64,000 nucleotides of DNA from Streptomyces venezuelae. Its GTDB lineage: Bacteria > Actinomycetota > Actinomycetes > Streptomycetales > Streptomycetaceae. The notes under the pieces are model-generated. The model saw nothing but the letters and a program-made list of their open reading frames with translations. It did no database searches and was not told where the DNA came from. The stretch spans positions 4,810,501 to 4,874,500 of the forward strand of contig NZ_CP029189.1 of NCBI RefSeq assembly GCF_008642275.1. The letters run 5' to 3'. Every line of letters starts with the position of its first letter. The stretch's first letter is position 1. Positions 35,791 through 43,789 of this stretch are shown in pieces. A program made the position numbers and the translations under genes.

Positions 35791-36551
35791 CGCAGTCCGC
35801 CACCGCCGGAACCCTTCGCCTGGTCAGCCTGGAAGTCACCCGGGCCCGCCGCAACAAGAAGTACCTGTTCTTCACCGTCCTCTACCCGGCCGCGCTCTTC
35901 CTGATGCTCGGCGGCACCCTCGACGGCACCACGAAGGTCCTCGGCACCGACCTGACGATGCCCGCCTTCTACATGGTCGCGATGGCCTCCTTCGGCGCCC
36001 TCACCGCCGTCCTGGTCGGCAACAGCGAGCGCATCGCCAAGGAACGCGAATCGGGCTGGGTCCGCCAGCTGAGGCTGACCGCACTGCCCGGCCACGGCTA
36101 CGTCCTCGCCAAGACCGCCAGCGCCGGCGTGCTGTCGCTGCCCGCGATCGTCGTCGTCTTCGCCGTGGCCGCCGGCGTCAAGGGCGTGCGCTTCGAGGTC
36201 TGGCAGTGGCTCGCCCTGACCGGCGCCATCTGGGCCGGGAGCCTGGTCTTCGCCGCCCTCGGGGTGGCCATCGGCTACCTGGCCAGCGGCGACAACGTCC
36301 GCCCGATCACCATGCTGTTCTACTTCGCCCTGTCGATCCTCGGCGGCCTGTGGATGCCCACCGCGAACTTCCCGCAGTGGCTGCAGAACATCTGCGAGTG
36401 GCTCCCCACCCACGCCTACGCGGGCCTCGGCCAGGCCATCGAGCTCGGGGGCGCACCCCACCTGAAGGACGTGGCGATCCTCGCCGTCTACTTCGTACTG
36501 TTCACCGGTGCGGCCGCCTGGCTGTACCGCAAGGACTCACTGAAGGCATGA
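35787..36551 (+). CDS. ABC-2 type exporter permease
   Basis: A 254-residue permease with about six helices (YLFFTVLYPAALFLML, AFYMVAMASFGALTAVLVG, VLSLPAIVVVFAVAAGV, GSLVFAALGVAIGYLA, ITMLFYFALSILGGLWMP, VAILAVYFVLFTGAAAWL). The NSERIAKERESGWVRQLRLTALP loop and GGLWMPTANFP match DrrB/YvfS-type transporters for drugs or lipids. Start is coupled to the ATPase gene by an ATGA overlap. Confidence 0.88.
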   Translation: MTQSATAGTLRLVSLEVTRARRNKKYLFFTVLYPAALFLMLGGTLDGTTKVLGTDLTMPAFYMVAMASFGALTAVLVGNSERIAKERESGWVRQLRLTALPGHGYVLAKTASAGVLSLPAIVVVFAVAAGVKGVRFEVWQWLALTGAIWAGSLVFAALGVAIGYLASGDNVRPITMLFYFALSILGGLWMPTANFPQWLQNICEWLPTHAYAGLGQAIELGGAPHLKDVAILAVYFVLFTGAAAWLYRKDSLKA

Positions 36552-36555
36552 ACCC

Positions 36556-37722
36556 GTGGCGCTGACGAAGGAAGCCGATGACGGAGCCGGCCGGGCCGGC
36601 CGCGTAGCGGACAACAACCGGCACAAGACGGCCCGGATCGTCTGGACCGGCATCTGGCTCTTCTACCTCAGCGCCCCCGTCACCGACCTGATCAGCGGCG
36701 GGCACGGCACCACCGCCCGGGTGCTCGGCGCCCTGGGTCTCGCCTCCTTCGTCGCCTGGTACCTCGTCCTGGTCCTGCGCGCCGCCCGCGAGATGGACCC
36801 GCGCAGGGTCCTGCTCTCCCTGTCCGTGCTCGCCGCCCTGGCCACGGTGCTCTCCCTGGCCCTGGGCCGCGAGTGGCTGGTCCTCTTCGTCTACGTGGCG
36901 ATCGCCTCCGGGGCCGCGCTGCCCGGCACGATCTCCCGCTGGACCGTCCCCGGCACCACGGCACTGCTGGCCGTCACCGCCAACGCGGTTCCCGACGGCG
37001 ACGCCTACCTCGCGGGGCTGCTCATCCCGGCCCTCATGGGCGGCTTCGCGATGGCCGGGGTCCGCGCGATGATCCGCACCACCATCGAACTGCGGGAGGC
37101 CCGGGCCACCGTCGCCCAGCTCGCCGCCAACGAGGAACGCCTGCGGATGGCCCGGGACCTGCACGACCTGCTGGGACACTCGCTGTCGCTGATCACGCTC
37201 AAGAGCGAGCTGGCGGGCCGGATGCTCCCCGACCACCCCGACCGGGCCGCCCAGCAGGTCGCGGACATCGAACAGGTCAGCAGACAGGCGCTGGTCGACG
37301 TACGGGAGGCCGTCAGCGGCTACCGGCGGCCCACCCTGCCCGGTGAACTGGCCGGTGCGCGCACGGCGCTGACGGCCGCCGGAGTCATGGCCGACCTGCC
37401 CGTGGACGCCCCCGAGGACCTGCCCGAGGAAGCGGAGACCGCACTGGCCTGGTCGCTGCGCGAGGCCGTCACGAACATCGTCCGGCACAGCGGCGCCCGA
37501 CGCTGCACGGTGACGCTGCGCACCTTCCAGACCCTCGACGGCCCCGTGCTCGAACTGACGGTCGCCGACGACGGCTCCGGCGGTACGGGGGAAGGCCCCG
37601 GCAACGGTCTGGCAGGCCTGACGGAACGTCTGGAGGCGGTCGGCGGGACGCTGTCGGCCGGTCCGGCCGGCCGGACCGGCTTCAGGCTGCTGGCCCGAGT
37701 CCCCCTAGGATCCCCCTCATGA
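36556..37722 (+). CDS. Histidine kinase, NarL/DesK type
   Basis: A 388-residue sensor kinase. Five or six helices occupy residues about 28-160, followed by a coiled coil and a HisKA_3 dimerisation domain with the phospho-acceptor His203 in ARDLHDLLGHSL. The HATPase domain (about 280-385) has EAVTNIVRHSGA and DDGSGG. The absence of a large extracellular loop suggests the membrane itself or an intramembrane ligand is sensed, as in DesK/LiaS-type kinases. The start GTG is four nt after the permease stop codon, so it belongs to the exporter operon. Confidence 0.9.
   Translation: MALTKEADDGAGRAGRVADNNRHKTARIVWTGIWLFYLSAPVTDLISGGHGTTARVLGALGLASFVAWYLVLVLRAAREMDPRRVLLSLSVLAALATVLSLALGREWLVLFVYVAIASGAALPGTISRWTVPGTTALLAVTANAVPDGDAYLAGLLIPALMGGFAMAGVRAMIRTTIELREARATVAQLAANEERLRMARDLHDLLGHSLSLITLKSELAGRMLPDHPDRAAQQVADIEQVSRQALVDVREAVSGYRRPTLPGELAGARTALTAAGVMADLPVDAPEDLPEEAETALAWSLREAVTNIVRHSGARRCTVTLRTFQTLDGPVLELTVADDGSGGTGEGPGNGLAGLTERLEAVGGTLSAGPAGRTGFRLLARVPLGSPS
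37706..37711 (+). promoter_or_regulatory. Possible internal -10 box TAGGAT before the response regulator
   Basis: TAGGAT is seven bases before the ATG at 37719 and lies inside the end of the kinase gene. It would allow separate leaderless transcription of the regulator. Confidence 0.3.
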
Positions 37723-38339
37723 CCGAACCCGCGCCGATCCGCATCCTGCTGGCCGAGGACCAGTCGATGGTCCGCGAGGCGCTGGCCGCGCTGCTCGGCC
37801 TGGAGCCCGACATCGAGGTCCTCGCCCAGGTCGCCCGGGGCGACCAGGTGGTGCCGGCCGCCCGCTCGCACGACGTGAACGTCGCGCTCCTGGACATCGA
37901 GATGCCGGGCATGACGGGGATCGAGGCGGCGGCCGCCCTGCGCGACTCCCTGCCCGACCTGAAGATCGTCATCCTGACCACCTTCGGCCGCCCCGGCTAC
38001 CTCCGCGGCGCGATGGAGGCGGGCGCCTCCGCCTTCCTGGTCAAGGACGCCCCGGCCGCCCAACTCGCCGCCGCGGTACGCAAGGTCCTGCAGGGGGAGC
38101 GCGTCATCGACCCCACCCTGGCCGCGGCCGCCCTCGCGGAAGGCGCGAACCCGCTGACGGACCGCGAGCGGGAGGTCCTGCGGGAAGCGGAGAACGGCGC
38201 GACCAACGCGGAACTCGCGGCGCGGCTCCACCTGTCCCAGGGCACGGTCCGCAACTACCTCTCGACGGCGATCCAGAAACTGGCGGCCCGCAACCGCGCC
38301 GAAGCCGTCCGCACGGCCCGCGAAAAGGGCTGGCTCTAG
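37719..38339 (+). CDS. Response regulator, NarL/LuxR family
   Basis: A 206-residue regulator. The receiver domain (1-125) has acidic residues Glu13/Asp14 and the phosphorylation site Asp59 in NVALLDIEMPGM; the conserved lysine is in FLVKDAP. The LuxR-type helix-turn-helix spans about 142-206 (LTDREREVLREAENGATNAELA, LHLSQGTVRNYLSTAIQKL). It partners the preceding kinase (four-base overlap) and probably regulates the ABC exporter genes upstream. Confidence 0.93.
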   Translation: MTEPAPIRILLAEDQSMVREALAALLGLEPDIEVLAQVARGDQVVPAARSHDVNVALLDIEMPGMTGIEAAAALRDSLPDLKIVILTTFGRPGYLRGAMEAGASAFLVKDAPAAQLAAAVRKVLQGERVIDPTLAAAALAEGANPLTDREREVLREAENGATNAELAARLHLSQGTVRNYLSTAIQKLAARNRAEAVRTAREKGWL

Positions 38340-38385
38340 CCCTCCCCCCGGCCCCATCCGCACCCCGGCTCCGCCGGGCCGTCTC

Positions 38386-38522
38386 CAGCCTCGCCGGCGT
38401 TTGAGGCGCGGGGTCTGGGGCGGCGCCCCAGGAAACCCGGCTCCGCCGGGCACCGGGCTCCGCCCGGACCCTCCCCCAGCTACCGCTGGGAGGTGCCCCC
38501 TGCTCAAACGCCGGCGAGGCTG
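38386..38522. repeat. 20-bp perfect inverted repeat with GC-rich core
   Basis: The arms 38386-38405 and 38503-38522 are exact reverse complements, enclosing 97 bp that contains further short inverted repeats built on GGCTCCGCC. Elements with this composition are scattered between genes in Streptomyces chromosomes. Here it lies between convergent genes and may also terminate transcription. Confidence 0.75.
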
Positions 38523-38562
38523 GGAGTGGCGCCGGCGAGGCGGGGGCCGGGGCGGGCCCCGG

Positions 38563-39357
38563 TCAGTTCAGGAGGGCACGGGCCGAAAGGGCCTCCGCAC
38601 GGATCCGGGCCGCCGCGTCGGCGTCCACCACCGCAACCACCCCGGCGTACGCGTCGAGCTCGGCCGCCCCCTCCTGGAAGGAGCCCCGCTCCACCAGCAG
38701 CCGCGCCCGCTCGTACCGCAGCGCCGCCGGATGCGACGGCAGCAGCAGCGACAGCTCCACCGCCCACAGGGCCACCCCCGACTGCTCCGGGCGGGCCGAG
38801 GCCCAGGCCCGGATGTTCGCCAGGATCCGCTGCACGATGTCCAGCGTGCGGGCCGGCTCGCGCGGCCCCGACGCCAGCTCCGCCGGCCCGGTGCCCAGGG
38901 ACGCGCCGCCCGCGAACGGGTCCACCACGATGCCCTCCTGCGGGTCCCCGAAGCCCACCACGAAGTGCCCCGGCAGCCCCAGCCCGTACACCGGCGCCCC
39001 GGCCCGCCGGGCGACCTCCAGCCACACCACCGACAACAGGATCGGCAGCCCGCGCCGCCGTCTCAGTACCTCGTGCAGCAGCGAGGACGACAGCCGGTCG
39101 TAGTCCGCCGGGGTGCCGTGGAACCCGAGGCGCCCGCCCAGCAGCTCCGTCACCGCGGACGCCCACGCCCGTCCGCCGCGCAGCCCGTACGGCAGCATCC
39201 CCGCCAGCCGGTCCAGCTCGATCTGCGCCCAGTCCATGGCGCGTTCGTCCAGCTCCGGGTCCCCCTCGGTGGCCAGCAGCAGGCACAGCAGCGCCAGGTC
39301 GGGCCGCTCCGCCCGGACCTCGGCCGCGAACTGCTCCCGCCAGGCCGCCGGACTCAC
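38563..39357 (-). CDS. SirB1 family protein, transglutaminase-like fold
   Basis: A 264-residue protein. The SirB1/transglutaminase-like core (about 35-180) includes LLHEVLRRRRGLPILLSVVWLEVARRAG and GLGLPGHFVVGFGD, motifs of the SirB1 family, although the usual catalytic cysteine of transglutaminases is replaced within this region. The C-terminus is alanine-rich and TPR-like. The start GTG overlaps the stop codon of the acetyltransferase gene by four bases, so the two are co-expressed. Function unknown. Confidence 0.8.
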   Translation of the reverse strand: MSPAAWREQFAAEVRAERPDLALLCLLLATEGDPELDERAMDWAQIELDRLAGMLPYGLRGGRAWASAVTELLGGRLGFHGTPADYDRLSSSLLHEVLRRRRGLPILLSVVWLEVARRAGAPVYGLGLPGHFVVGFGDPQEGIVVDPFAGGASLGTGPAELASGPREPARTLDIVQRILANIRAWASARPEQSGVALWAVELSLLLPSHPAALRYERARLLVERGSFQEGAAELDAYAGVVAVVDADAAARIRAEALSARALLN

Positions 39358-40340
39358 GAGGCCGCCCGGTAGTGGTGGTACATGTGGTGCGTGGCGAAGC
39401 CCAGCCCGTCGTACAGCTTCAGCGCCCCGGGATTGTCCGTCTCGACCTGGAGCCAGGCCGCCGACGCGCCCTCCTCCAGCGCCCGCCGGGCCAGCGCGGC
39501 CATCACCGCCGTCGCCAGGCCCTCGCGCCGGTGCGCGGGATCCACCGTCACCGCCGCGAATCCGGCCCACCGCCCGTCCACCACGCAGCGCCCGATCGCC
39601 CGGCCCCCGGGCAGCGCGGCGAACCACACCGACGGGCCCTCCACCAGCATCCGCCGGGCCAGGTCCGGGTCGCGCACCTTCCCGTAGCGCCCGAGCCACT
39701 GCTCGTCCGGCACCCGGGTCAGGCGGACGTCGGCGGCCGCGGGCGCGTCCACGTCGCCCACCGGCGCCAGGGCCCCGGTCCGTACCTCCGCCGACGCCTC
39801 GTTCACCCAGCCGCGCCGCTCCAGCTCCGCGCCGAGCACCTCCTGGGTTCCGGCGGCCCCCGTCGCGACCTGTACGTAGGCCGGGAGTGAGCGTTCCGCG
39901 TACCAGGAGGTCACTCGCGCGAGTGCATCGTCCAGGGGTATCCCCGGGTCGCCGAGCGGCAGCACGGAATTGGCCCGCCGGGTGAATCCGGCGGCCGCCC
40001 GCAGCGTCCAGTCGCCCAGCCGCTCGCTCTCCAGCGGCTGCCAGGCCCGCGCGGCGACCCGCGACAGCTCCTCGAAGGAGGCCGCCGGACCCCGCCGCCG
40101 GGCCGGGGCCGCAGGCACGACCTTGCCCGCCACCAGCGAGGATTCCGCGATGCGGACGGATCGTCCGTCCTTCTTTGTGATCAGCAGCACACCCTGGTCC
40201 CAGGATGTGAGAACCCCGACGGTGTCCGTGAACTCGGGTGATCCGCTCACTACGGCCTCCACCCGTCGTACAGAGACTCGTTTACCCACGTCAGCCGGGG
40301 TGATACGGACCTCCAGCAGTCCACCGGCAGTGATTTCCAC
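39354..40340 (-). CDS. GNAT acetyltransferase of the Rv0428c-like type
   Basis: A 328-residue protein. The N-terminal 70 residues are a small beta domain (VGKRVSVRRVEAV, GVLTSWDQGVLLITKKDG) like the SH3-type domain of histone-acetyltransferase-like Rv0428c proteins. The C-terminal GNAT domain has the acetyl-CoA motif VDPAHRREGLATAVMAALAR and QVETDNPGALKLYDGLGF. The substrate is unknown. The start is GTG; AGGAGG lies somewhat far upstream. It is divergent from the ferredoxin gene. Confidence 0.82.
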   Translation of the reverse strand: MEITAGGLLEVRITPADVGKRVSVRRVEAVVSGSPEFTDTVGVLTSWDQGVLLITKKDGRSVRIAESSLVAGKVVPAAPARRRGPAASFEELSRVAARAWQPLESERLGDWTLRAAAGFTRRANSVLPLGDPGIPLDDALARVTSWYAERSLPAYVQVATGAAGTQEVLGAELERRGWVNEASAEVRTGALAPVGDVDAPAAADVRLTRVPDEQWLGRYGKVRDPDLARRMLVEGPSVWFAALPGGRAIGRCVVDGRWAGFAAVTVDPAHRREGLATAVMAALARRALEEGASAAWLQVETDNPGALKLYDGLGFATHHMYHHYRAAS

Positions 40341-40457
40341 AGCTCTGTCCGCCCCTCCTGTTCGGATCGTGCCCGGGAACGGAGATACTAGGTGCGGGCA
40401 TCGACGACGCCGCGCTCCCGCGCGATATGGAAAGCCCTACCGAGGAGGAACGAGAGC

Positions 40458-40787
40458 GTGACCTACGTCATCGCGGAGCCTTGTGTCGACGTCAAGGACA
40501 AGGCATGCATCGAAGAGTGCCCCGTCGACTGCATCTACGAGGGCCAGCGGTCCTTGTACATCCACCCGGACGAGTGCGTCGACTGCGGCGCGTGTGAGCC
40601 GGTCTGCCCGGTCGAGGCCATCTTCTACGAGGACGACACCCCGGAGGAGTGGAAGGACTACTACAAGGCGAACGTCGAGTTCTTCGACGAGCTCGGTTCG
40701 CCCGGTGGTGCCTCCAAGCTGGGCCTGATCGAGCGCGACCACCCCTTCGTCGCGGCGCTGCCCGCCGGCATCAACGGCGAGCACTGA
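40458..40787 (+). CDS. fdxA: Seven-iron ferredoxin
   Basis: A 109-residue FdxA-type ferredoxin. Cys9, Cys17, Cys21 and Cys25 precede the CVDCGACEPVCP motif with Cys40, Cys43, Cys46 and Cys50, giving one [3Fe-4S] and one [4Fe-4S] cluster in the family pattern. The C-terminal extension (WKDYYKANVEFFDELGSPGGASKLG) is typical of actinobacterial FdxA/FdxC. GAGGAGG precedes the GTG at a normal distance, ruling out an in-frame extension. In M. tuberculosis the equivalent gene also precedes an aminotransferase of lysine biosynthesis. Confidence 0.95.
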   Translation: MTYVIAEPCVDVKDKACIEECPVDCIYEGQRSLYIHPDECVDCGACEPVCPVEAIFYEDDTPEEWKDYYKANVEFFDELGSPGGASKLGLIERDHPFVAALPAGINGEH

Positions 40788-40808
40788 CCTTCCAGGCAGC
40801 TGCGCCCC

Positions 40809-40844
40809 TCGGTCCCGTACGGCCTTCCCGCCGCACGGGACCGA
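40809..40844 (+). terminator. Terminator after the ferredoxin gene
   Basis: A 10-bp stem (40809-40818 with 40835-40844) with a 16-base loop, followed by TGTGTTTT. Because dapC starts 57 nt later, it may attenuate rather than block read-through. Confidence 0.6.
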
Positions 40845-40900
40845 TGTGTTTTCCGACCCGCACACCCCAGCACCAGCACTCAGAGAGAGCAGAGACCACC

Positions 40901-41995
40901 GTGGCCGCAGTATCCGACCGTCTTCCCGCCTTCCCCTGGGACAAGCTGGAGCCGTACAAGAAGACGGCGGCTGCCCACCCGGACGGCATCGTCGACCTGT
41001 CGGTCGGCACGCCCGTGGACCCGGTCCCGGAGCTGATCCGGCGCGCCCTGATCGAGGCCGCCGACTCCCCGGGCTACCCGACCGTGTGGGGCACCGTCGC
41101 CCTGCGCGACGCGATCACCGGCTGGGTGCGCGGCCGCCTCGGCGCGAGCGCCACGGAACACCGCAACGTCCTGCCGGTCGTCGGCTCCAAGGAGCTGGTG
41201 GCCTGGCTGCCCACCCAGCTGGGGCTGGGCGCCGGCGACAAGGTCGCCTACCCCCGGCTCGCCTACCCGACGTACGAGGTCGGCGCGCGGCTGTGCGGCG
41301 CCGAGGCGGTGGTCTACGACGACCCGACCGAGCTCGACCCGGCCGGTGTGAAGCTGCTGTGGCTCAACTCCCCGTCCAACCCCACCGGCAAGGTCCTCGC
41401 CAAGGAGGACCTCGTCCGGATCGTGGCCTGGGCGCGCGAGCACGGGATCCTGCTCTTCAGCGACGAGTGCTACCTGGAGCTGGGCTGGGAGGCCGAGCCC
41501 GTCTCCGTCCTCCACGACGACGTCTGCGGCGGCTCGTACGAGGGCCTCGTGGCCGTCCACTCCCTCTCCAAGCGGTCCAACCTGGCGGGCTACCGGGCGG
41601 CCTTCGTCGCCGGTGACGCGGCCGTGCTCGGCGAGCTGCTGGAGATCCGCAAGCACGGCGGGATGATGACCCCGGCCCCGGTGCAGGCGGCCACCGTCGC
41701 CGCCCTCGGCGACGACGCCCACGTCGAGGAGCAGCGCGCGCGCTACGCGGCCCGCCGCGCGGCGCTGCGCACGGCCCTGGAGGCGCACGGCTTCCGGGTC
41801 GAGCACAGCGAGGCCAGCCTGTACCTGTGGGTGACCCGCGACGAGCCCTGCTGGGACACCGTCGCCCACCTCGCGGACCTGGGCATCCTCGTCGCGCCGG
41901 GCGACTTCTACGGCGAGGCGGGCGCGCGGTTCGTGCGCGTCGCCTTCACCGCCACCGACGAGCGGGTCGAGGCGGCGGTCAAGCGCCTCGGCTGA
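40901..41995 (+). CDS. dapC: Succinyldiaminopimelate transaminase
   Basis: A 364-residue fold-type I PLP aminotransferase. Landmarks are LWLNSPSNPTGKVL, FSDECYLELGW and the Schiff-base lysine in SLSKRSNLAGYR. The sequence style matches the actinobacterial DapC that converts N-succinyl-2-amino-6-ketopimelate in the diaminopimelate/lysine pathway; dapE lies less than 2 kb away. The GTG at 40901 is chosen because the family starts VSDRLPAFPWDKLEPYK; the upstream ribosome-binding site is weak (AGAGAG). Confidence 0.9.
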   Translation: MAAVSDRLPAFPWDKLEPYKKTAAAHPDGIVDLSVGTPVDPVPELIRRALIEAADSPGYPTVWGTVALRDAITGWVRGRLGASATEHRNVLPVVGSKELVAWLPTQLGLGAGDKVAYPRLAYPTYEVGARLCGAEAVVYDDPTELDPAGVKLLWLNSPSNPTGKVLAKEDLVRIVAWAREHGILLFSDECYLELGWEAEPVSVLHDDVCGGSYEGLVAVHSLSKRSNLAGYRAAFVAGDAAVLGELLEIRKHGGMMTPAPVQAATVAALGDDAHVEEQRARYAARRAALRTALEAHGFRVEHSEASLYLWVTRDEPCWDTVAHLADLGILVAPGDFYGEAGARFVRVAFTATDERVEAAVKRLG

Positions 41996-42039
41996 GCCCG
42001 GGCCGGTCCGCCCGGCCGGACGCCACGCCGGACGCGCCG

Positions 42040-42073
42040 GAGGGGGCCGGGAGTTCGCACTCCCGGCCCCCTC
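42040..42073. terminator. Bidirectional terminator between dapC and a secreted-protein gene
   Basis: A perfect 14-bp stem (42040-42053 with 42060-42073), six-base loop, between convergent genes. Confidence 0.8.
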
Positions 42074-42090
42074 GGCTGTTTCCCGCGGCG

Positions 42091-42459
42091 TCAGCCGCCC
42101 AGCGGCAGGCCACCGGGCAGACCGCCCGGCAGGACACCGGAGGTCGGCAGCGAGGACGTCGGCAGCGAGGACACCGGAAGCTCCTGCGTCGTGGGGAGCC
42201 CGCCGAGCAGGCCCTGCGCGGTACCGGCCACGTCGGCGGCGGGGGCCGGCAGGTCCTTGGTGGCGCCGCCGGCGGTGTCCACGAGGCCCGCGGCCGCGTC
42301 CGTGGGCGCGGCCGTGTCGGTGGCGGTGAGCTGGCCCAGCTGCGGCACGGACTCCAGACCGGCGGCGCTGGCCGCACCGGCCGCACCGACCACGGGCGCT
42401 GCCCCGGCTGCGATCAGCAGCGCGGCACGGGCGATCCGACGGGTCAGGGGGAGAGACAT
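42091..42459 (-). CDS. Small secreted low-complexity protein
   Basis: A 122-residue protein. A twin-basic N-terminus (LTRRIARAALL) and hydrophobic core form a Sec signal peptide ending near residue 33 (AGAASAAG). The mature part is rich in alanine, threonine, leucine, proline and glycine and ends in short repeats (LPTSSLPTS; LPGGLPGGLPLGG). TAGGAG lies before the ATG. No family or catalytic motif is visible. Confidence 0.7.
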   Translation of the reverse strand: MSLPLTRRIARAALLIAAGAAPVVGAAGAASAAGLESVPQLGQLTATDTAAPTDAAAGLVDTAGGATKDLPAPAADVAGTAQGLLGGLPTTQELPVSSLPTSSLPTSGVLPGGLPGGLPLGG

Positions 42460-42725
42460 GTTGCTCCTAAGCGGTAGCGGCTGAGTACGCCATGACTAAC
42501 CGCTCACGGGGCGGGTGGAGTTGCGGTGCCGATGGGTAAAGGATCGGTAACGCATCGTTTAATCGGCTTCCGCGAAAAGCGCATTGGATGGGCGCCGACC
42601 AGGGATTCCGTCCGTTTCCGGGATCCGTGACCCGCTACACGGATCCCCCCGCAGGAGTGATCACTCGTACGTGCGCCCGGGCGCCTCCGGTGCGTGCCCC
42701 GCCGTGTGCCCGGCCGCGGAGCGGA
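42460..42725. other. Intergenic region
   Basis: An AT-richer patch at about 42530-42590 suggests a promoter for the secreted-protein gene. Nothing else recognisable. Confidence 0.35.
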
Positions 42726-43712
42726 TCAGCGGGCCATGAAGATCCGTACCACGCCCGGACCCGCGTAGTGCGGGTCCCCGGCACCGTCCTTGGCCCCCGG
42801 GCCGCCCTTGTCCTGCCACCGCCCCCGGTCCTTGCCCGCGGTCCAGCCGTGCCGGTCGTACGACACCCGGGAGATGCCCATCGCCTTCGCGTGGGCCACC
42901 GCCCAGTGGGCCATGGCCCGGCTGCGGCGGACCACGGCCTCGTCGCCGCCCTTCTTCTCCGTCAGGGTGACCTCGGCCTCCGGTGCGGTCCGCCCCCCGC
43001 CGGTGTTCCGGCCGGCCTGGCCGCCCTGCGGGGACATGGTGTGCATGCCGTCCTGGCCGAAGATCCGGACCAGGTCGGCCCGTACCCGCTCCGGGTCGCC
43101 CGGGCCGGTGGGCGCGGGCCCGCCGCAGTTCAGGGTGCCGCCGCCGGCGAAGGCCGCCGTCAGCACGGTCGCGTCGGGCTCGTGCTTCGCGTACGCCTGC
43201 GGGAACCCGCTGCGCTGCACCTTCTGCGCGGCCACCGTCAGCGGCAGGCGCGAGTACCCCGGAACGTCGACGAGGTGGTCGTAGAAGATCCCGGCCGAGT
43301 ACACCGGATCCGTGATCTGCGCCGGAGTGCCCCAGCCCATCGACGGCCGTTGCTGGAAGAGGCCCAGCGAGTCCCGGTCGCCGTGGTCGAGATTGCGCAG
43401 CGCGGACTCCTGCATGGCGGTCGCCAGCGCGATGGTCACCGCCCGGTCGGGCAGGCCCTTGGCGACGCCGACGGCGGCTATCGTCGCCGCGTTCGCCGCC
43501 TGCTCCGGCGACATCTCGTACGTTTCGGAGGTTTCGTCCTCCCCGACCGGATCCGCGCTGGCCACGCAGAACGGAGCACCGCCGCCGCCGTTCGAATCGT
43601 GCTGCACGGCGAAGTACCCGATCACCGCGAGGAGAACGAGCAGGCCGACGGCCGCCCGGACCAGCCGGCGGCGACGAGGACGGGGATCACGGGTCTCGGA
43701 CACGCGGCCCAC
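42726..43712 (-). CDS. Membrane-anchored protein with lysozyme-like domain signature
   Basis: About 328 residues. A basic stretch (PRPRRRRLVR) precedes one transmembrane helix (AAVGLLVLLAVIGYFAV); the rest is extracytoplasmic. The block ATAMQESALRNLDHGDRDSL followed by GLFQQRP resembles the catalytic glutamate and glycine-glutamine motif of lytic transglycosylases (ES...GLMQ). Proteins of this type are often mislabelled as metal transporters. Two cysteines (PFCVAS; TLNCGGPA) could pair. The GTG at 43712 is preferred; an ATG nine codons upstream and a GTG three codons downstream are possible. It is divergent from dapE. Confidence 0.75.
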   Translation of the reverse strand: MGRVSETRDPRPRRRRLVRAAVGLLVLLAVIGYFAVQHDSNGGGGAPFCVASADPVGEDETSETYEMSPEQAANAATIAAVGVAKGLPDRAVTIALATAMQESALRNLDHGDRDSLGLFQQRPSMGWGTPAQITDPVYSAGIFYDHLVDVPGYSRLPLTVAAQKVQRSGFPQAYAKHEPDATVLTAAFAGGGTLNCGGPAPTGPGDPERVRADLVRIFGQDGMHTMSPQGGQAGRNTGGGRTAPEAEVTLTEKKGGDEAVVRRSRAMAHWAVAHAKAMGISRVSYDRHGWTAGKDRGRWQDKGGPGAKDGAGDPHYAGPGVVRIFMAR

Positions 43713-43777
43713 CGTACTTGAGGCATATGACGCGTCCACCGGCCGGACGTACGGGGCTTCGGCGCATCCCGGGGCGT

Positions 43778-43783
43778 TAGGGT
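43778..43783 (+). promoter_or_regulatory. -10 box TAGGGT before dapE, predicted leaderless start
   Basis: TAGGGT, six bases, ATG; no ribosome-binding site is present. Confidence 0.45.
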
Positions 43784-43789
43784 CGGTTC

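Noticed and set aside
38340..38562. Possible insertion-sequence remnant around the inverted repeat
   Set aside because: No transposase fragment or target-site duplication is visible; better described as an interspersed repeat.
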